Of a DNA stretch of 10,189 bases, positions 1-5,725 are shown in pieces (within the stretch, counting starts at the first letter, position 1; every line of letters begins with the position of its first letter). Under the pieces are notes generated by a model. It was not told the origin of the DNA and searched no databases. It worked only from the letters and a program-made list of their open reading frames with translations. Position numbers and translations under genes: made by a program. The stretch is from Acidobacteriota bacterium (GTDB lineage Bacteria > Acidobacteriota > Terriglobia > Terriglobales > Acidobacteriaceae), in assembly GCA_021810175.1 (NCBI GenBank), contig JAJZJJ010000053.1, positions 1 to 10,189 of the forward strand, read 5' to 3'.

Positions 1-65
1 AAGTCCACACGCATAAAGACGTGCTTGTGAGCGAGGTCGAGATCGCGGATGGAAAGTTTGCTCAT
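1..65 (-). CDS. pgk: phosphoglycerate kinase, N-terminal fragment (cut by window edge)
   Basis: Only the first 21 codons and two bases are present; the gene runs off the left edge. The visible peptide starts MSKLSIRDLDLAHKHVFMRV and then reaches Asp, matching the first strand of phosphoglycerate kinase, where the family has a conserved RVDFN segment whose Arg and Asp contribute to 3-phosphoglycerate binding. PGK transfers the acyl phosphate of 1,3-bisphosphoglycerate to ADP in the cytosol, the step directly after GAPDH. The ATG is supported by a GGAGG at 70-74 (minus) five bases upstream. It follows the Rid gene by 10 nt and gap lies upstream on the same strand, so a gap-rid-pgk transcript is likely. 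The identification rests on a short N-terminus but is strengthened by the neighbouring gap gene. Confidence 0.85.
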   Translation of the reverse strand, partial: MSKLSIRDLDLAHKHVFMRVD

Positions 66-69
66 AGAG

Positions 70-74
70 CCTCC
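70..74 (-). promoter_or_regulatory. ribosome binding site of pgk
   Basis: GGAGG on the minus strand, between the TAA stop of the Rid gene (76-78) and the pgk ATG (63-65), with a spacing of 4 nt. It fixes the pgk start and shows that pgk is translated independently despite the tight packing. Confidence 0.75.
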
Positions 75-75
75 A

Positions 76-459
76 TTAGGCTGCTGGCGCGGATTCGATG
101 ATGGCTTCAGCCTCAATCTCGATGCGCCAGGAAGGATTGAGGAGCGCGGCAACCACCACCATGGTGGCTGCGGGGCGGATGCTGCCGAAAAACTCGCCGT
201 GAACGCGGCCTACGGCCTCCCAGTCCTCGGCATGGGTGAGATACATACGGGTGCGAACGACATCCTCCAGGCGCGCCCCGGCCTTGTGGAGCGATTCGCG
301 AATGATCTCCAGCGCGTGGCGGGTCTGGTAGCCGACGTCGGATGGCTCGGCTCCAACCGGAGCGGTTCCGGAAACGTGAACGGTGTTCCCCACACGCACC
401 GCGCGGGAGTAGCCGATGATGGGCTCGTAAGGAGATTCGCCTGAAATATTCTGACGCAT
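76..459 (-). CDS. Rid (YjgF/YER057c/UK114) superfamily protein lacking the catalytic arginine
   Basis: The 127-residue product has the size and fold signature of Rid proteins, which are cytosolic homotrimers with active sites between subunits. Visible landmarks are GYSRAVRVGNTVHVSGTAP (16-34), the helix around QTRHALEII (45-53), and the C-terminal strand IEIEAEAI (113-120). RidA proper hydrolyses reactive enamine/imine intermediates such as 2-aminoacrylate and needs an arginine (Arg105 in E. coli) in a PARS-type motif. Anchoring the alignment on the IEIEA strand puts Thr99 at that place (context RPAATMVVV), so RidA-type deaminase activity is not expected. Loss of this Arg is known for the Rid4-Rid7 subfamilies. 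The start is ATG with AAGGGAG at 467-473 upstream. It lies between gap and pgk on one strand, 10 nt before pgk. The true substrate is unknown; a link to glycolytic metabolite chemistry is only an inference from position. Confidence 0.88.
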   Translation of the reverse strand: MRQNISGESPYEPIIGYSRAVRVGNTVHVSGTAPVGAEPSDVGYQTRHALEIIRESLHKAGARLEDVVRTRMYLTHAEDWEAVGRVHGEFFGSIRPAATMVVVAALLNPSWRIEIEAEAIIESAPAA

Positions 460-466
460 GGGTTTG

Positions 467-473
467 CTCCCTT
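467..473 (-). promoter_or_regulatory. ribosome binding site of the Rid gene
   Basis: AAGGGAG on the minus strand, 7 nt before the ATG at 457-459. It lies just after the 479-514 hairpin, so folding or opening of that hairpin could affect access to it. Confidence 0.65.
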
Positions 474-478
474 GAACG

Positions 479-514
479 AAAGCGCATCGGCCGAAGGATA
501 GCCCGATGCGCTTT
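479..514 (-). terminator. 12-bp perfect hairpin between gap and rid: terminator, attenuator or processing site
   Basis: The arms AAAGCGCATCGG (479-490) and CCGATGCGCTTT (503-514) are exact reverse complements around a 12-nt loop. In the minus-strand transcript the 3' arm ends in three Us followed by CGUU, a modest U-tract. The hairpin is 5 nt upstream of the Rid ribosome binding site. It could terminate part of the gap transcription, cap an mRNA 3' end after processing, or protect a processed rid-pgk 5' end. The pairing is directly visible; which role applies is inference. Confidence 0.6.
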
Positions 515-520
515 GGTTCT

Positions 521-539
521 CCGGGGCACAGGGCCCCGG
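521..539. repeat. 6-bp GC inverted repeat in the gap-rid gap
   Basis: CCGGGG (521-526) pairs with CCCCGG (534-539) around the 7-nt loop CACAGGG. It has no U-tract on either strand, so it is not a canonical terminator. It is the middle of three hairpins in 131 nt and may simply add structure to the intercistronic RNA. Confidence 0.4.
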
Positions 540-558
540 GTTATGCCTGGGGGCGTCC

Positions 559-578
559 GGGCACGGCACGCCGTGCCC
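559..578. repeat. 8-bp GC hairpin immediately downstream of gap
   Basis: GGGCACGG (559-566) pairs perfectly with CCGTGCCC (571-578) around a 4-nt loop, 12 nt past the gap stop codon on the minus strand. No U-rich tail follows, so as an intrinsic terminator it is weak. It is well placed as an exonuclease-blocking 3' structure for a stable gap mRNA. Confidence 0.5.
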
Positions 579-590
579 TTCCAAAGCGGC

Positions 591-1595
591 TTACAGGCCC
601 TTCTTCGCGAGGAAGAGGACGAGGTCGCGAACGCGGTTGGAGTAACCCCACTCGTTGTCGTACCAGCTGATCACCTTGGCGGTGTTGCCGACTACCTTGG
701 TCAGCGGCCCGTCGACGATCGAGGAGCGGGCGTCGCCCTTGAAGTCGCTGGAGACCAGTTCGTTCGCGTCGTAGCCGAGGATGCCCTTCAGCGCGCCCTC
801 GGAGGCGGACTTCAGTGCGGCATTGATGGCATCCTTCGTGACCGGCTTCTCGGCGACAAAGGTGAGATCGACGACCGAGACGTTCGGGGTGGGAACGCGG
901 ATGGCGAACCCGTCCAGCTTCCCATCAACCTCGGGAATGACCAGCTTGAGCGCCTTGGCGGCGCCGGTGGAGGTCGGAATCATGGACAGAGCGGCGGCGC
1001 GGGCGCGGCGCAGATCCTTGTGGGGGAAGTCCAGAATCACCTGATCGTTGGTGTAGCTGTGGATCGTGGTCATGATGCCGGAGACGATCCCGAAGTTCTC
1101 CACCAGAACCTTGACCACCGGCGCGAGGCAGTTGGTGGTGCAGGATGCGTTGGAGATGACGTTGTGCTTCGCCGGATCGTACTTGCTGTCGTTCACGCCG
1201 AGAACAACGGTCAGATCCTCGTTGGTCGCCGGAGCCGAGATGATGACCTTCTTCACCGAGCCGCGGAGGTGCGCCTTCGCCTTGGTGGCATCGGTAAAGC
1301 GGCCGGTGGACTCGACCACCACCTGAGCGCCCACGGACTCCCAGGGCAGCAGCGCCGGGTCCTTCTCGGCGAAGACCTTGATCTTCTTGCCATCGATCGA
1401 AATGAAGTCATCACCGGCGACGATGTCGTTCTTCAGGTTGCCGAGGATGGAATCGTACTTGAGCAGGTGGGCGAGAGTTGCGGGACTGGTGAGATCGTTG
1501 ACGGCAACAAATTCGATATCGGGATTCCCAAGCGATGCGCGCAGCACGTTGCGCCCGATGCGCCCGAACCCGTTGATTCCAACCTTAACGGCCAT
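591..1595 (-). CDS. gap: type I glyceraldehyde-3-phosphate dehydrogenase
   Basis: A complete 334-residue GAPDH of normal length. It oxidises glyceraldehyde 3-phosphate with NAD+ and phosphate to 1,3-bisphosphoglycerate in the cytosol, the substrate of PGK encoded downstream. The N-terminal Rossmann motif NGFGRIGR spans 8-15, and Asp34 in the VNDL motif is the acidic residue expected for NAD rather than NADP binding. The catalytic block SNASCTTNC covers 148-156 with nucleophile Cys152, and His179 ([10 protein letters not shown]) is the general base. Other family signatures are [20 protein letters not shown] (194-213) and the C-terminal [12 protein letters not shown] (311-322). The ATG is supported by AAGGAG at 1605-1610. 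It is probably the first gene of a gap-rid-pgk operon and is transcribed away from the kinase gene at 1869. All catalytic residues are present. Confidence 0.98.
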   Translation of the reverse strand: MAVKVGINGFGRIGRNVLRASLGNPDIEFVAVNDLTSPATLAHLLKYDSILGNLKNDIVAGDDFISIDGKKIKVFAEKDPALLPWESVGAQVVVESTGRFTDATKAKAHLRGSVKKVIISAPATNEDLTVVLGVNDSKYDPAKHNVISNASCTTNCLAPVVKVLVENFGIVSGIMTTIHSYTNDQVILDFPHKDLRRARAAALSMIPTSTGAAKALKLVIPEVDGKLDGFAIRVPTPNVSVVDLTFVAEKPVTKDAINAALKSASEGALKGILGYDANELVSSDFKGDARSSIVDGPLTKVVGNTAKVISWYDNEWGYSNRVRDLVLFLAKKGL

Positions 1596-1604
1596 TTAAA
1601 TCGT

Positions 1605-1610
1605 CTCCTT
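1605..1610 (-). promoter_or_regulatory. ribosome binding site of gap
   Basis: AAGGAG on the minus strand, 9 nt before the gap ATG (1593-1595). It confirms the chosen start. Confidence 0.7.
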
Positions 1611-1727
1611 GCGTGACTTTCCTGCGGAATTAGCGACCCTGTGATCGTGGAAGCGGCCCGGAACGACTCCGATGGCTGACTGTCCAAAATGTCCGGAACC
1701 ACCCAATTTCCGATGCTAGCACCGTAG

Positions 1728-1766
1728 TCAAGCAAAAAGAACCGCAGAGCGAGCCAAAACGCGCAT
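1728..1766 (-). CDS. possible 12-codon leader peptide upstream of gap
   Basis: A short frame encoding MRVLARSAVLFA begins at an ATG preceded by GGAGG (1772-1776) with a 5-nt all-A spacer. This is a better Shine-Dalgarno arrangement than most real genes in the window have. It ends at TGA 132 nt before the gap ATG and would lie in the gap 5' leader if transcription starts near 1798. The peptide has no run of one amino acid pointing to classical attenuation, and no domain can be assigned. It may be a regulatory leader ORF, or a chance ATG after a purine-rich stretch. The initiation signal is seen; translation is inferred. Confidence 0.3.
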   Translation of the reverse strand: MRVLARSAVLFA

Positions 1767-1779
1767 TTTTTCCTCCAAA

Positions 1780-1843
1780 CGTCACCTGGGTAACGAATTG
1801 CGGACTGATACATAATCAGGTACGGGTTGCAATTCTGAGTACC
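1780..1843. promoter_or_regulatory. dyad-rich divergent control region with candidate gap promoter
   Basis: A candidate minus-strand promoter has -35 TTGCAA (1827-1832), a 16-bp spacer and -10 TATCAG (1805-1810), predicting a start near 1798. Just downstream is an imperfect 16-bp dyad, cGTCACC-TG-GGTAACg (1780-1795, 7 of 8 pairs). Further inverted repeats are GAATTGC/GCAATTC (1795-1801 with 1829-1835), CTGAT/ATCAG (1805-1809 with 1815-1819) and GGTAC/GTACC (1819-1823 with 1839-1843). Such stacking suggests binding of a dimeric regulator over the gap promoter, possibly shared with the divergent kinase gene. The promoter match is weak (4 of 6 in each box); the dyads are exact as stated. I found no good plus-strand promoter here. 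Confidence 0.4.
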
Positions 1844-1868
1844 GGGAAGGTTTGCGGCAGGGCAGCGT

Positions 1869-2738
1869 ATGTGGTACACCCTGGATATGCGCCAATGGAT
1901 GCGCGAACGCATGAGAAGACGTTCGAAACGCGAGCCCAATATATCCGAATCCACCGGGAAAATCGGCCAGGAACTCCCGCAGAATCAACCAGCGCCGCTG
2001 CAGCCTTCTTATGCAGCCGGAGGGCAGGCCAGCCCGCTGGAAGCAGAACAGCCGGAGGCAGCAGCCGCGGCAGTCGAACCGGATTTCCCGGCGGCTGGCG
2101 AAGCGGCCGTGCCGGCACCGGAAGCGGAGCCTGTTGTGGTTTCCGCTACGGGGGAAACGCCAAAAGGAAAAGTTGTGGTGGAGACGCAGCCGGAATCCCT
2201 GGCGACCCCTCCGCCGGAGCCGGCCGGAGCCGCCAGAGGCACCCGGGGGTATGTGGTGCTGACCATCGGGCTCCCCGGTTCAGGCAAAACCACCTGGTTT
2301 AAGAGACGGGGTGTCACGCCGCTCTCCAGCGACCTGCTGCGAACCCTGCTCTTCGACGACATCACCGAGCAGCGCTGGCAGGGGCTGGTATTTTCCACGC
2401 TGCGTTCGCTGCTGCGGGCGCGGCTCATCGCTAAAATGCCCTGGAATTACGTGGACGCGACCAACCTGTCTCCGCACGAACGCCGCCAGTGGATCAAGAT
2501 GGCGAAGAGTTTCGGCTACGAGGTTCACGCCGTCTTCTTCGACGTGCCCCTGGAAATATGTCTGGAGCGGAACCGGCGGCGCGAACGCGTCGTGAGCGAA
2601 GAGGTCATGCAGAAGATGGCCGAACGTCTGCGCGCCCCGGACTTCAAGGAAGGCTTTTCCAAAATCACGGTGGTGCGAGTGAAAAACGCACCGGTCACGG
2701 CGAATACGCCGGCCACCGCGGATGCGGCCGCCGAATAG
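1869..2738 (+). CDS. polynucleotide-kinase-like P-loop ATPase (AAA_33 type) with disordered N-terminal tail
   Basis: The 289-residue protein has two parts. Residues 1-125 begin with a basic Arg-rich stretch (8-21) and continue as a Pro/Ala/Glu-rich, low-complexity tail that should be disordered. Residues 128-272 are a P-loop phosphotransferase domain: Walker A GLPGSGKT (134-141), SSDLLR (153-158) with the Asp-x-x-Arg pair that in T4 Pnk and bacterial Pnkp (Asp35/Arg38 in T4) activates and positions the 5'-OH acceptor, YVDATNLSPHERR (195-207), FFDVPLEICLERN (223-235), and an Arg-rich lid RRRERVVSEEVMQKM (236-250). The family transfers ATP gamma-phosphate to 5'-OH ends of RNA or DNA, though relatives act on small molecules. 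No phosphatase or ligase domain is fused. It stands alone, divergent from gap, with a terminator after it. The start is uncertain: ATG 1869 has only a weak GGCAGGGC upstream, and ATG codons at 1887 and 1899 are in frame. Confidence 0.8.
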   Translation: MWYTLDMRQWMRERMRRRSKREPNISESTGKIGQELPQNQPAPLQPSYAAGGQASPLEAEQPEAAAAAVEPDFPAAGEAAVPAPEAEPVVVSATGETPKGKVVVETQPESLATPPPEPAGAARGTRGYVVLTIGLPGSGKTTWFKRRGVTPLSSDLLRTLLFDDITEQRWQGLVFSTLRSLLRARLIAKMPWNYVDATNLSPHERRQWIKMAKSFGYEVHAVFFDVPLEICLERNRRRERVVSEEVMQKMAERLRAPDFKEGFSKITVVRVKNAPVTANTPATADAAAE

Positions 2739-2746
2739 TCCGGAGA

Positions 2747-2780
2747 CCGGCGGCCCCGCGCCGCCGGCTCTTTCCTGTTG
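2747..2780 (+). terminator. intrinsic terminator after the kinase gene
   Basis: CCGGCGGC (2747-2754) and GCCGCCGG (2760-2767) form a perfect 8-bp GC stem with a 5-nt loop, 8 nt past the TAG stop. A pyrimidine-rich, U-containing tail (CTCTTTCCTGTT) follows. This suggests the kinase gene is a single-gene transcript. Confidence 0.7.
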
Positions 2781-2895
2781 CCTCACTTCCCCATCTGCCC
2801 ACTTTTGAAATCCTGCCCGCTGACCGAGTTCCGGCAGGAATGCAGCACCATGCCGCACGGATCGCAGCCGGAATATGTGCTGCTTCCGGTGCGAT

Positions 2896-2939
2896 AACTT
2901 ATTTCTAAGTTGACTTAGACGGAAGAAACAGGTACTAAT
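2896..2939 (+). promoter_or_regulatory. candidate permease promoter with overlapping operator dyads
   Basis: TTGACT (2910-2915) is followed by a -10-like TACTAAT (2933-2939) at 17-18 bp spacing. Overlapping the -35 are two exact dyads sharing a half-site: AACTTA-tttc-TAAGTT (2896-2911) and TAAGT-TG-ACTTA (2906-2917). Three alternating ACTTA/TAAGT half-sites over a -35 box is the geometry expected for repression by a dimeric winged-helix regulator. PadR-type regulators often accompany ADOP permeases in acidobacteria, but none is encoded in this window, so the regulator is inferred. Confidence 0.5.
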
Positions 2940-3059
2940 CTGGAATTCCCGATATTGGCCCCTCTGAAGCTGTTCCGGAGGGCCAGGGGACAATCGGCCC
3001 GCGCGGGGAAGAATGTAATTCCGATTTAGACTCCCGGTACTCCGGCTGTTGACAGGTGT

Positions 3060-3080
3060 CCGTAGCGGATTCCGCCACGG
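3060..3080 (+). repeat. 21-bp imperfect dyad in the permease leader
   Basis: CCGT-a-GCGGA-t-TCCGC-c-ACGG is symmetrical about position 3070 with one mismatched pair. It lies 5 bp after a perfect TTGACA (3049-3054) and between two copies of GACAGGTGT (3051-3059 and 3095-3103). It could be an operator or, in RNA, a small hairpin. Confidence 0.4.
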
Positions 3081-3178
3081 GTAAGTTCCAGCGCGACAGG
3101 TGTTTTGAGGTTTTTGTGGTTTAGATTGCGAGCGTCGGCTCTCTCTCCTGCAGTGAGCGATCCGGCATACAAAAACGA

Positions 3179-5668
3179 ATGCAGAACTTCCTCTTCGACG
3201 TCAGGCTGGTGCTCCGCCAGCTGCAAAAGTCGCCGGGCTTCGCCATCGCAGCAGTGCTGATGCTGGCATTCGGCATCGGCTCGACGACGGCGATCTTCTC
3301 CATGGTGGACGGAATTCTGCTGCGCCCGCTGTCTTTCCCACACCCGGAGCAACTGGTGACGCTGGGCGATGAGATTCATGGATTGAACTGGGGCTCACAC
3401 GCAGCCGGACCGGTTTCGCCGCTGGATATTCTCAGTTACACCAGGAACACCACGTCCTTCGCAGCCCTGGGCGGCTATCAGCCGGAGGGCCTGGCTCTCT
3501 CCGGAACGGCTCATCCCGTCCAGCTGTATGGCGCACGCATGACCCCGGGAGTCTTTGCCGCGCTGCAGGTGACGCCGCTGCTGGGCCGGGTCTTCACCCA
3601 ACGCGAGGACGTGAACAGGGCGCAGGTGGTGGTGCTGAGCTATTCGCTCTGGAAAAGCCGCTTCGGCGGAGATCGCGGCATCGTGGGCCGCTCCATCGAT
3701 CTGAACCGCAAACCCTATACCGTGATCGGCGTCATGCCGAGGAACTTCGAGTTTCCCGTCTCTCAGGGAATGCTGAGCCGCTGCCAGTTGTGGGTGCCCA
3801 TGAGCTTTACCCCGGACGAACTGGCGCCCGAAGCGGCGGCCGACTGGAACTTCAGTATGGTGGGCCGGTTAATGCCCGGTGTCACGGTGGCACAGGCGCA
3901 GGCGGACGCCGACCGGGTGGCGGCACAGAACGTCCGCAATCTGCCCGCCTCGCTTTCGAACTTCCGTTTCACCGCTATGGTGCACCCTCTGCGCGAGGTC
4001 ACGGTTCGCGACGCGAAGCCTCTGCTGCGGATTCTCTTCCTGGCAGTTGCCATCGTGCTGCTGATCGTCTGTGCGAACCTGGCCAGCCTGTTGCTGGTGC
4101 GGGCGGTTCGCTACCAGCGGGAGACCGCGGTGCGGCTGGCGCTGGGCGCCTCTGCGGGCCGGCTGCTGCGCCAGGTCATGCTGGAAAGCGTACTGCTGAG
4201 CCTGGGGGGTGGGGTCATTGGTATCAGCCTGGCCGCGCTCGCCGTAGGACTGGGAAGGAATCTTCTGCCGTCGTCGCTGCCGCGGGTCAGTTCCATTGCG
4301 ATGAACTGGCCGGTGGCCGGGTTCGCCCTGGCGCTGGCGCTGCTGACCGGCGTGCTGTGCGGGCTGGCGCCCAGCGTAGCTGCGCTGCGCACCAACGTGA
4401 ACGCCTCGCTGAAGGAGGGCGGACGGAGCGGCTCCGCCGGCGGCGGGCAGTCGAAAATCCGGTCCGTGCTGGTGGTGACCGAAATTGCCGTGGCGCTGAT
4501 GCTGCTGAGCGCTGCAGGACTGCTCCTCCGCAGCTTTGCAAGGATGAGCGCGGTGGACCTCGGGTTCCAGCCAAACCACGTGATCACGGCCCACTATGTC
4601 CTGTCGCGCGCCGACTACGGCGATCAGGCAAAGGTGAACGCCTTCAATCAGGAACTGCTCCGCCGCCTGACTCAGCTGCCAGGCGTGGAAGCAGCAGGAC
4701 TGGGCGAGGCACTGCCCGCATCGGATATGGCCCCGTTCGACTCCTTTGTGCCCGAGGGCTATTCCACCGCGCAGGGTCCAAATCCAGCGGCCCGCGAATT
4801 CCAGGTGGTCGGCGACTACTTTCGCGCTCTCGGTGTTCCGCTGCTGCGAGGCCGCTACTTCACCTCATCCGATGACGTGAAAGGCGCTCTGGTCACGATC
4901 GTCAACCAGCGCCTGGCGGAGCGATACTGGCCGCACCAGGACCCTCTCGGGAAGCGCCTTCGGGTGGGCACCATCAACATGCAGACGCCGTGGCTCACGG
5001 TGGTGGGCGAAATCGGCAACGCCCGTCAGGGCGCGCCCGACTCCCATGTGGAGTCTCAGTTTTACGAGCCGGTGGTCCAGTATGAGCGCGACATTGGGTC
5101 GTTCGCTTCGGCCGGAGACCTCAACGGCAATCACGAATACATTGCCCTGCGCTCACCCCTGCCGGCCGGTCAGGTGGAAGAGGATCTGCGCACGACTGTG
5201 CGGGCTCTGGATCCACAGCTGCCGCTGACCGATATGGCCACCATGAACCAGGTGGTCTCCAGCAGCGAGGCGCCCCGCCGATTTAACACCGTGCTGGTTT
5301 CCACATTTGCCCTGGCCGCGGTCCTGCTCGCGATTCTGGGCATCTACGGAGTGATTGCCTTCTCGGTCGCGGCCCGGGTACAGGAAATGGCGATTCGGAT
5401 GGCGCTCGGCGCACAGCGCACGAATATCGTGCGGCTGGTGCTGAAATCGGGCATCAAGCTGGCGGTCATCGGCTGCGGCTTCGGACTGGCCGGAGCGGCG
5501 GCGGCATCCGGCCTGCTGCGGTCGTTCCTCTTTGGAGTGAGCCCCTTCGATCCGCTGGTGCTGTCGCTGGCAGCGGCTTCCATTTTCGTGCTGGCGCTTG
5601 CGGCGGCAGCTGTGCCGGCGGGGCGGGCAGCCGCCGTGGATCCGATGCGGACGCTGCGCGGAGAGTAA
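3179..5668 (+). CDS. ADOP-type duplicated FtsX/MacB permease
   Basis: An 829-residue inner-membrane protein with the duplicated MacB_PCD-FtsX layout of acidobacterial duplicated orphan permeases. The N-terminus is the family hallmark: DVRLVLRQLQKSPGF (7-21), TM1 about 19-44 and ILLRPLSFPHPEQLV (46-60). A periplasmic MacB-like domain covers about 60-280. The first FtsX core has TM2 283-308, the coupling segment RETAVRLALGAS (314-325), TM3 about 333-358 and TM4 376-401. TM5 lies at 428-450, and a second periplasmic domain covers about 455-700. The second FtsX core has TM6 703-728, VQEMAIRMALGAQ (734-746), TM7 756-782, TM8 791-815 and the C-terminus AAAVDPMRTLRGE. Relatives act as mechanotransmission-type ABC permeases for export or envelope stress and need a separate ATPase; none is present here. 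Substrate unknown. The ATG has no strong Shine-Dalgarno, but the N-terminus matches the family exactly. It converges on ybaB. Confidence 0.93.
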   Translation: MQNFLFDVRLVLRQLQKSPGFAIAAVLMLAFGIGSTTAIFSMVDGILLRPLSFPHPEQLVTLGDEIHGLNWGSHAAGPVSPLDILSYTRNTTSFAALGGYQPEGLALSGTAHPVQLYGARMTPGVFAALQVTPLLGRVFTQREDVNRAQVVVLSYSLWKSRFGGDRGIVGRSIDLNRKPYTVIGVMPRNFEFPVSQGMLSRCQLWVPMSFTPDELAPEAAADWNFSMVGRLMPGVTVAQAQADADRVAAQNVRNLPASLSNFRFTAMVHPLREVTVRDAKPLLRILFLAVAIVLLIVCANLASLLLVRAVRYQRETAVRLALGASAGRLLRQVMLESVLLSLGGGVIGISLAALAVGLGRNLLPSSLPRVSSIAMNWPVAGFALALALLTGVLCGLAPSVAALRTNVNASLKEGGRSGSAGGGQSKIRSVLVVTEIAVALMLLSAAGLLLRSFARMSAVDLGFQPNHVITAHYVLSRADYGDQAKVNAFNQELLRRLTQLPGVEAAGLGEALPASDMAPFDSFVPEGYSTAQGPNPAAREFQVVGDYFRALGVPLLRGRYFTSSDDVKGALVTIVNQRLAERYWPHQDPLGKRLRVGTINMQTPWLTVVGEIGNARQGAPDSHVESQFYEPVVQYERDIGSFASAGDLNGNHEYIALRSPLPAGQVEEDLRTTVRALDPQLPLTDMATMNQVVSSSEAPRRFNTVLVSTFALAAVLLAILGIYGVIAFSVAARVQEMAIRMALGAQRTNIVRLVLKSGIKLAVIGCGFGLAGAAAASGLLRSFLFGVSPFDPLVLSLAAASIFVLALAAAAVPAGRAAAVDPMRTLRGE

Positions 5669-5698
5669 CAGCAACCCTTCATCGGAACGGAGAAAAAC

Positions 5699-5725
5699 CT
5701 CGCGGCGAGTGCTTCGCCGCGGAGA
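5699..5725 (-). terminator. intrinsic terminator of the dnaX-ybaB operon
   Basis: CGCGGCGA (5701-5708) pairs perfectly with TCGCCGCG (5714-5721) around a 5-nt loop. On the minus strand the stem starts 5 nt after the ybaB stop and is followed by AGGTTTTTCTCC, giving the U-tract. Read from the plus strand the stem is followed by GAGATT rather than a U-run, so termination of the permease gene here would be weak. Confidence 0.75.

Larger units (their letters stand above)
2781..3178. other. gene-free stretch between the kinase and permease genes
   Basis: About 400 nt with no convincing coding region on either strand. It contains a candidate promoter with overlapping dyads (2896-2939), a near-perfect stem GGCCCCTC/GGAGGGCC (about 2957-2984), a TTGACA at 3049-3054 without a matching -10, a 21-bp dyad at 3060-3080, and a 9-bp direct repeat GACAGGTGT at 3051-3059 and 3095-3103. 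If transcription starts near 2945, the permease mRNA has a leader of roughly 230 nt. I recognise no known riboswitch in it. Confidence 0.5.

Noticed and set aside
513..1616. Long open frame on the plus strand opposite gap
   Set aside because: It is fully antisense to a clear GAPDH with all catalytic motifs, and its product (rich in Gly, Asp and Val with no domain) looks like a GC-rich shadow.
3049..3077. Promoter based on the perfect TTGACA at 3049-3054
   Set aside because: At 17-bp spacing the -10 position reads CCGCCA, and no better box occurs at 16-18 bp; the 2910-2939 promoter is more convincing.
3790..4875. 361-codon plus-strand frame inside the permease gene
   Set aside because: It is an alternative frame of the permease with a Gly/Arg/Ala-rich low-complexity product; the permease frame has clear membrane segments.
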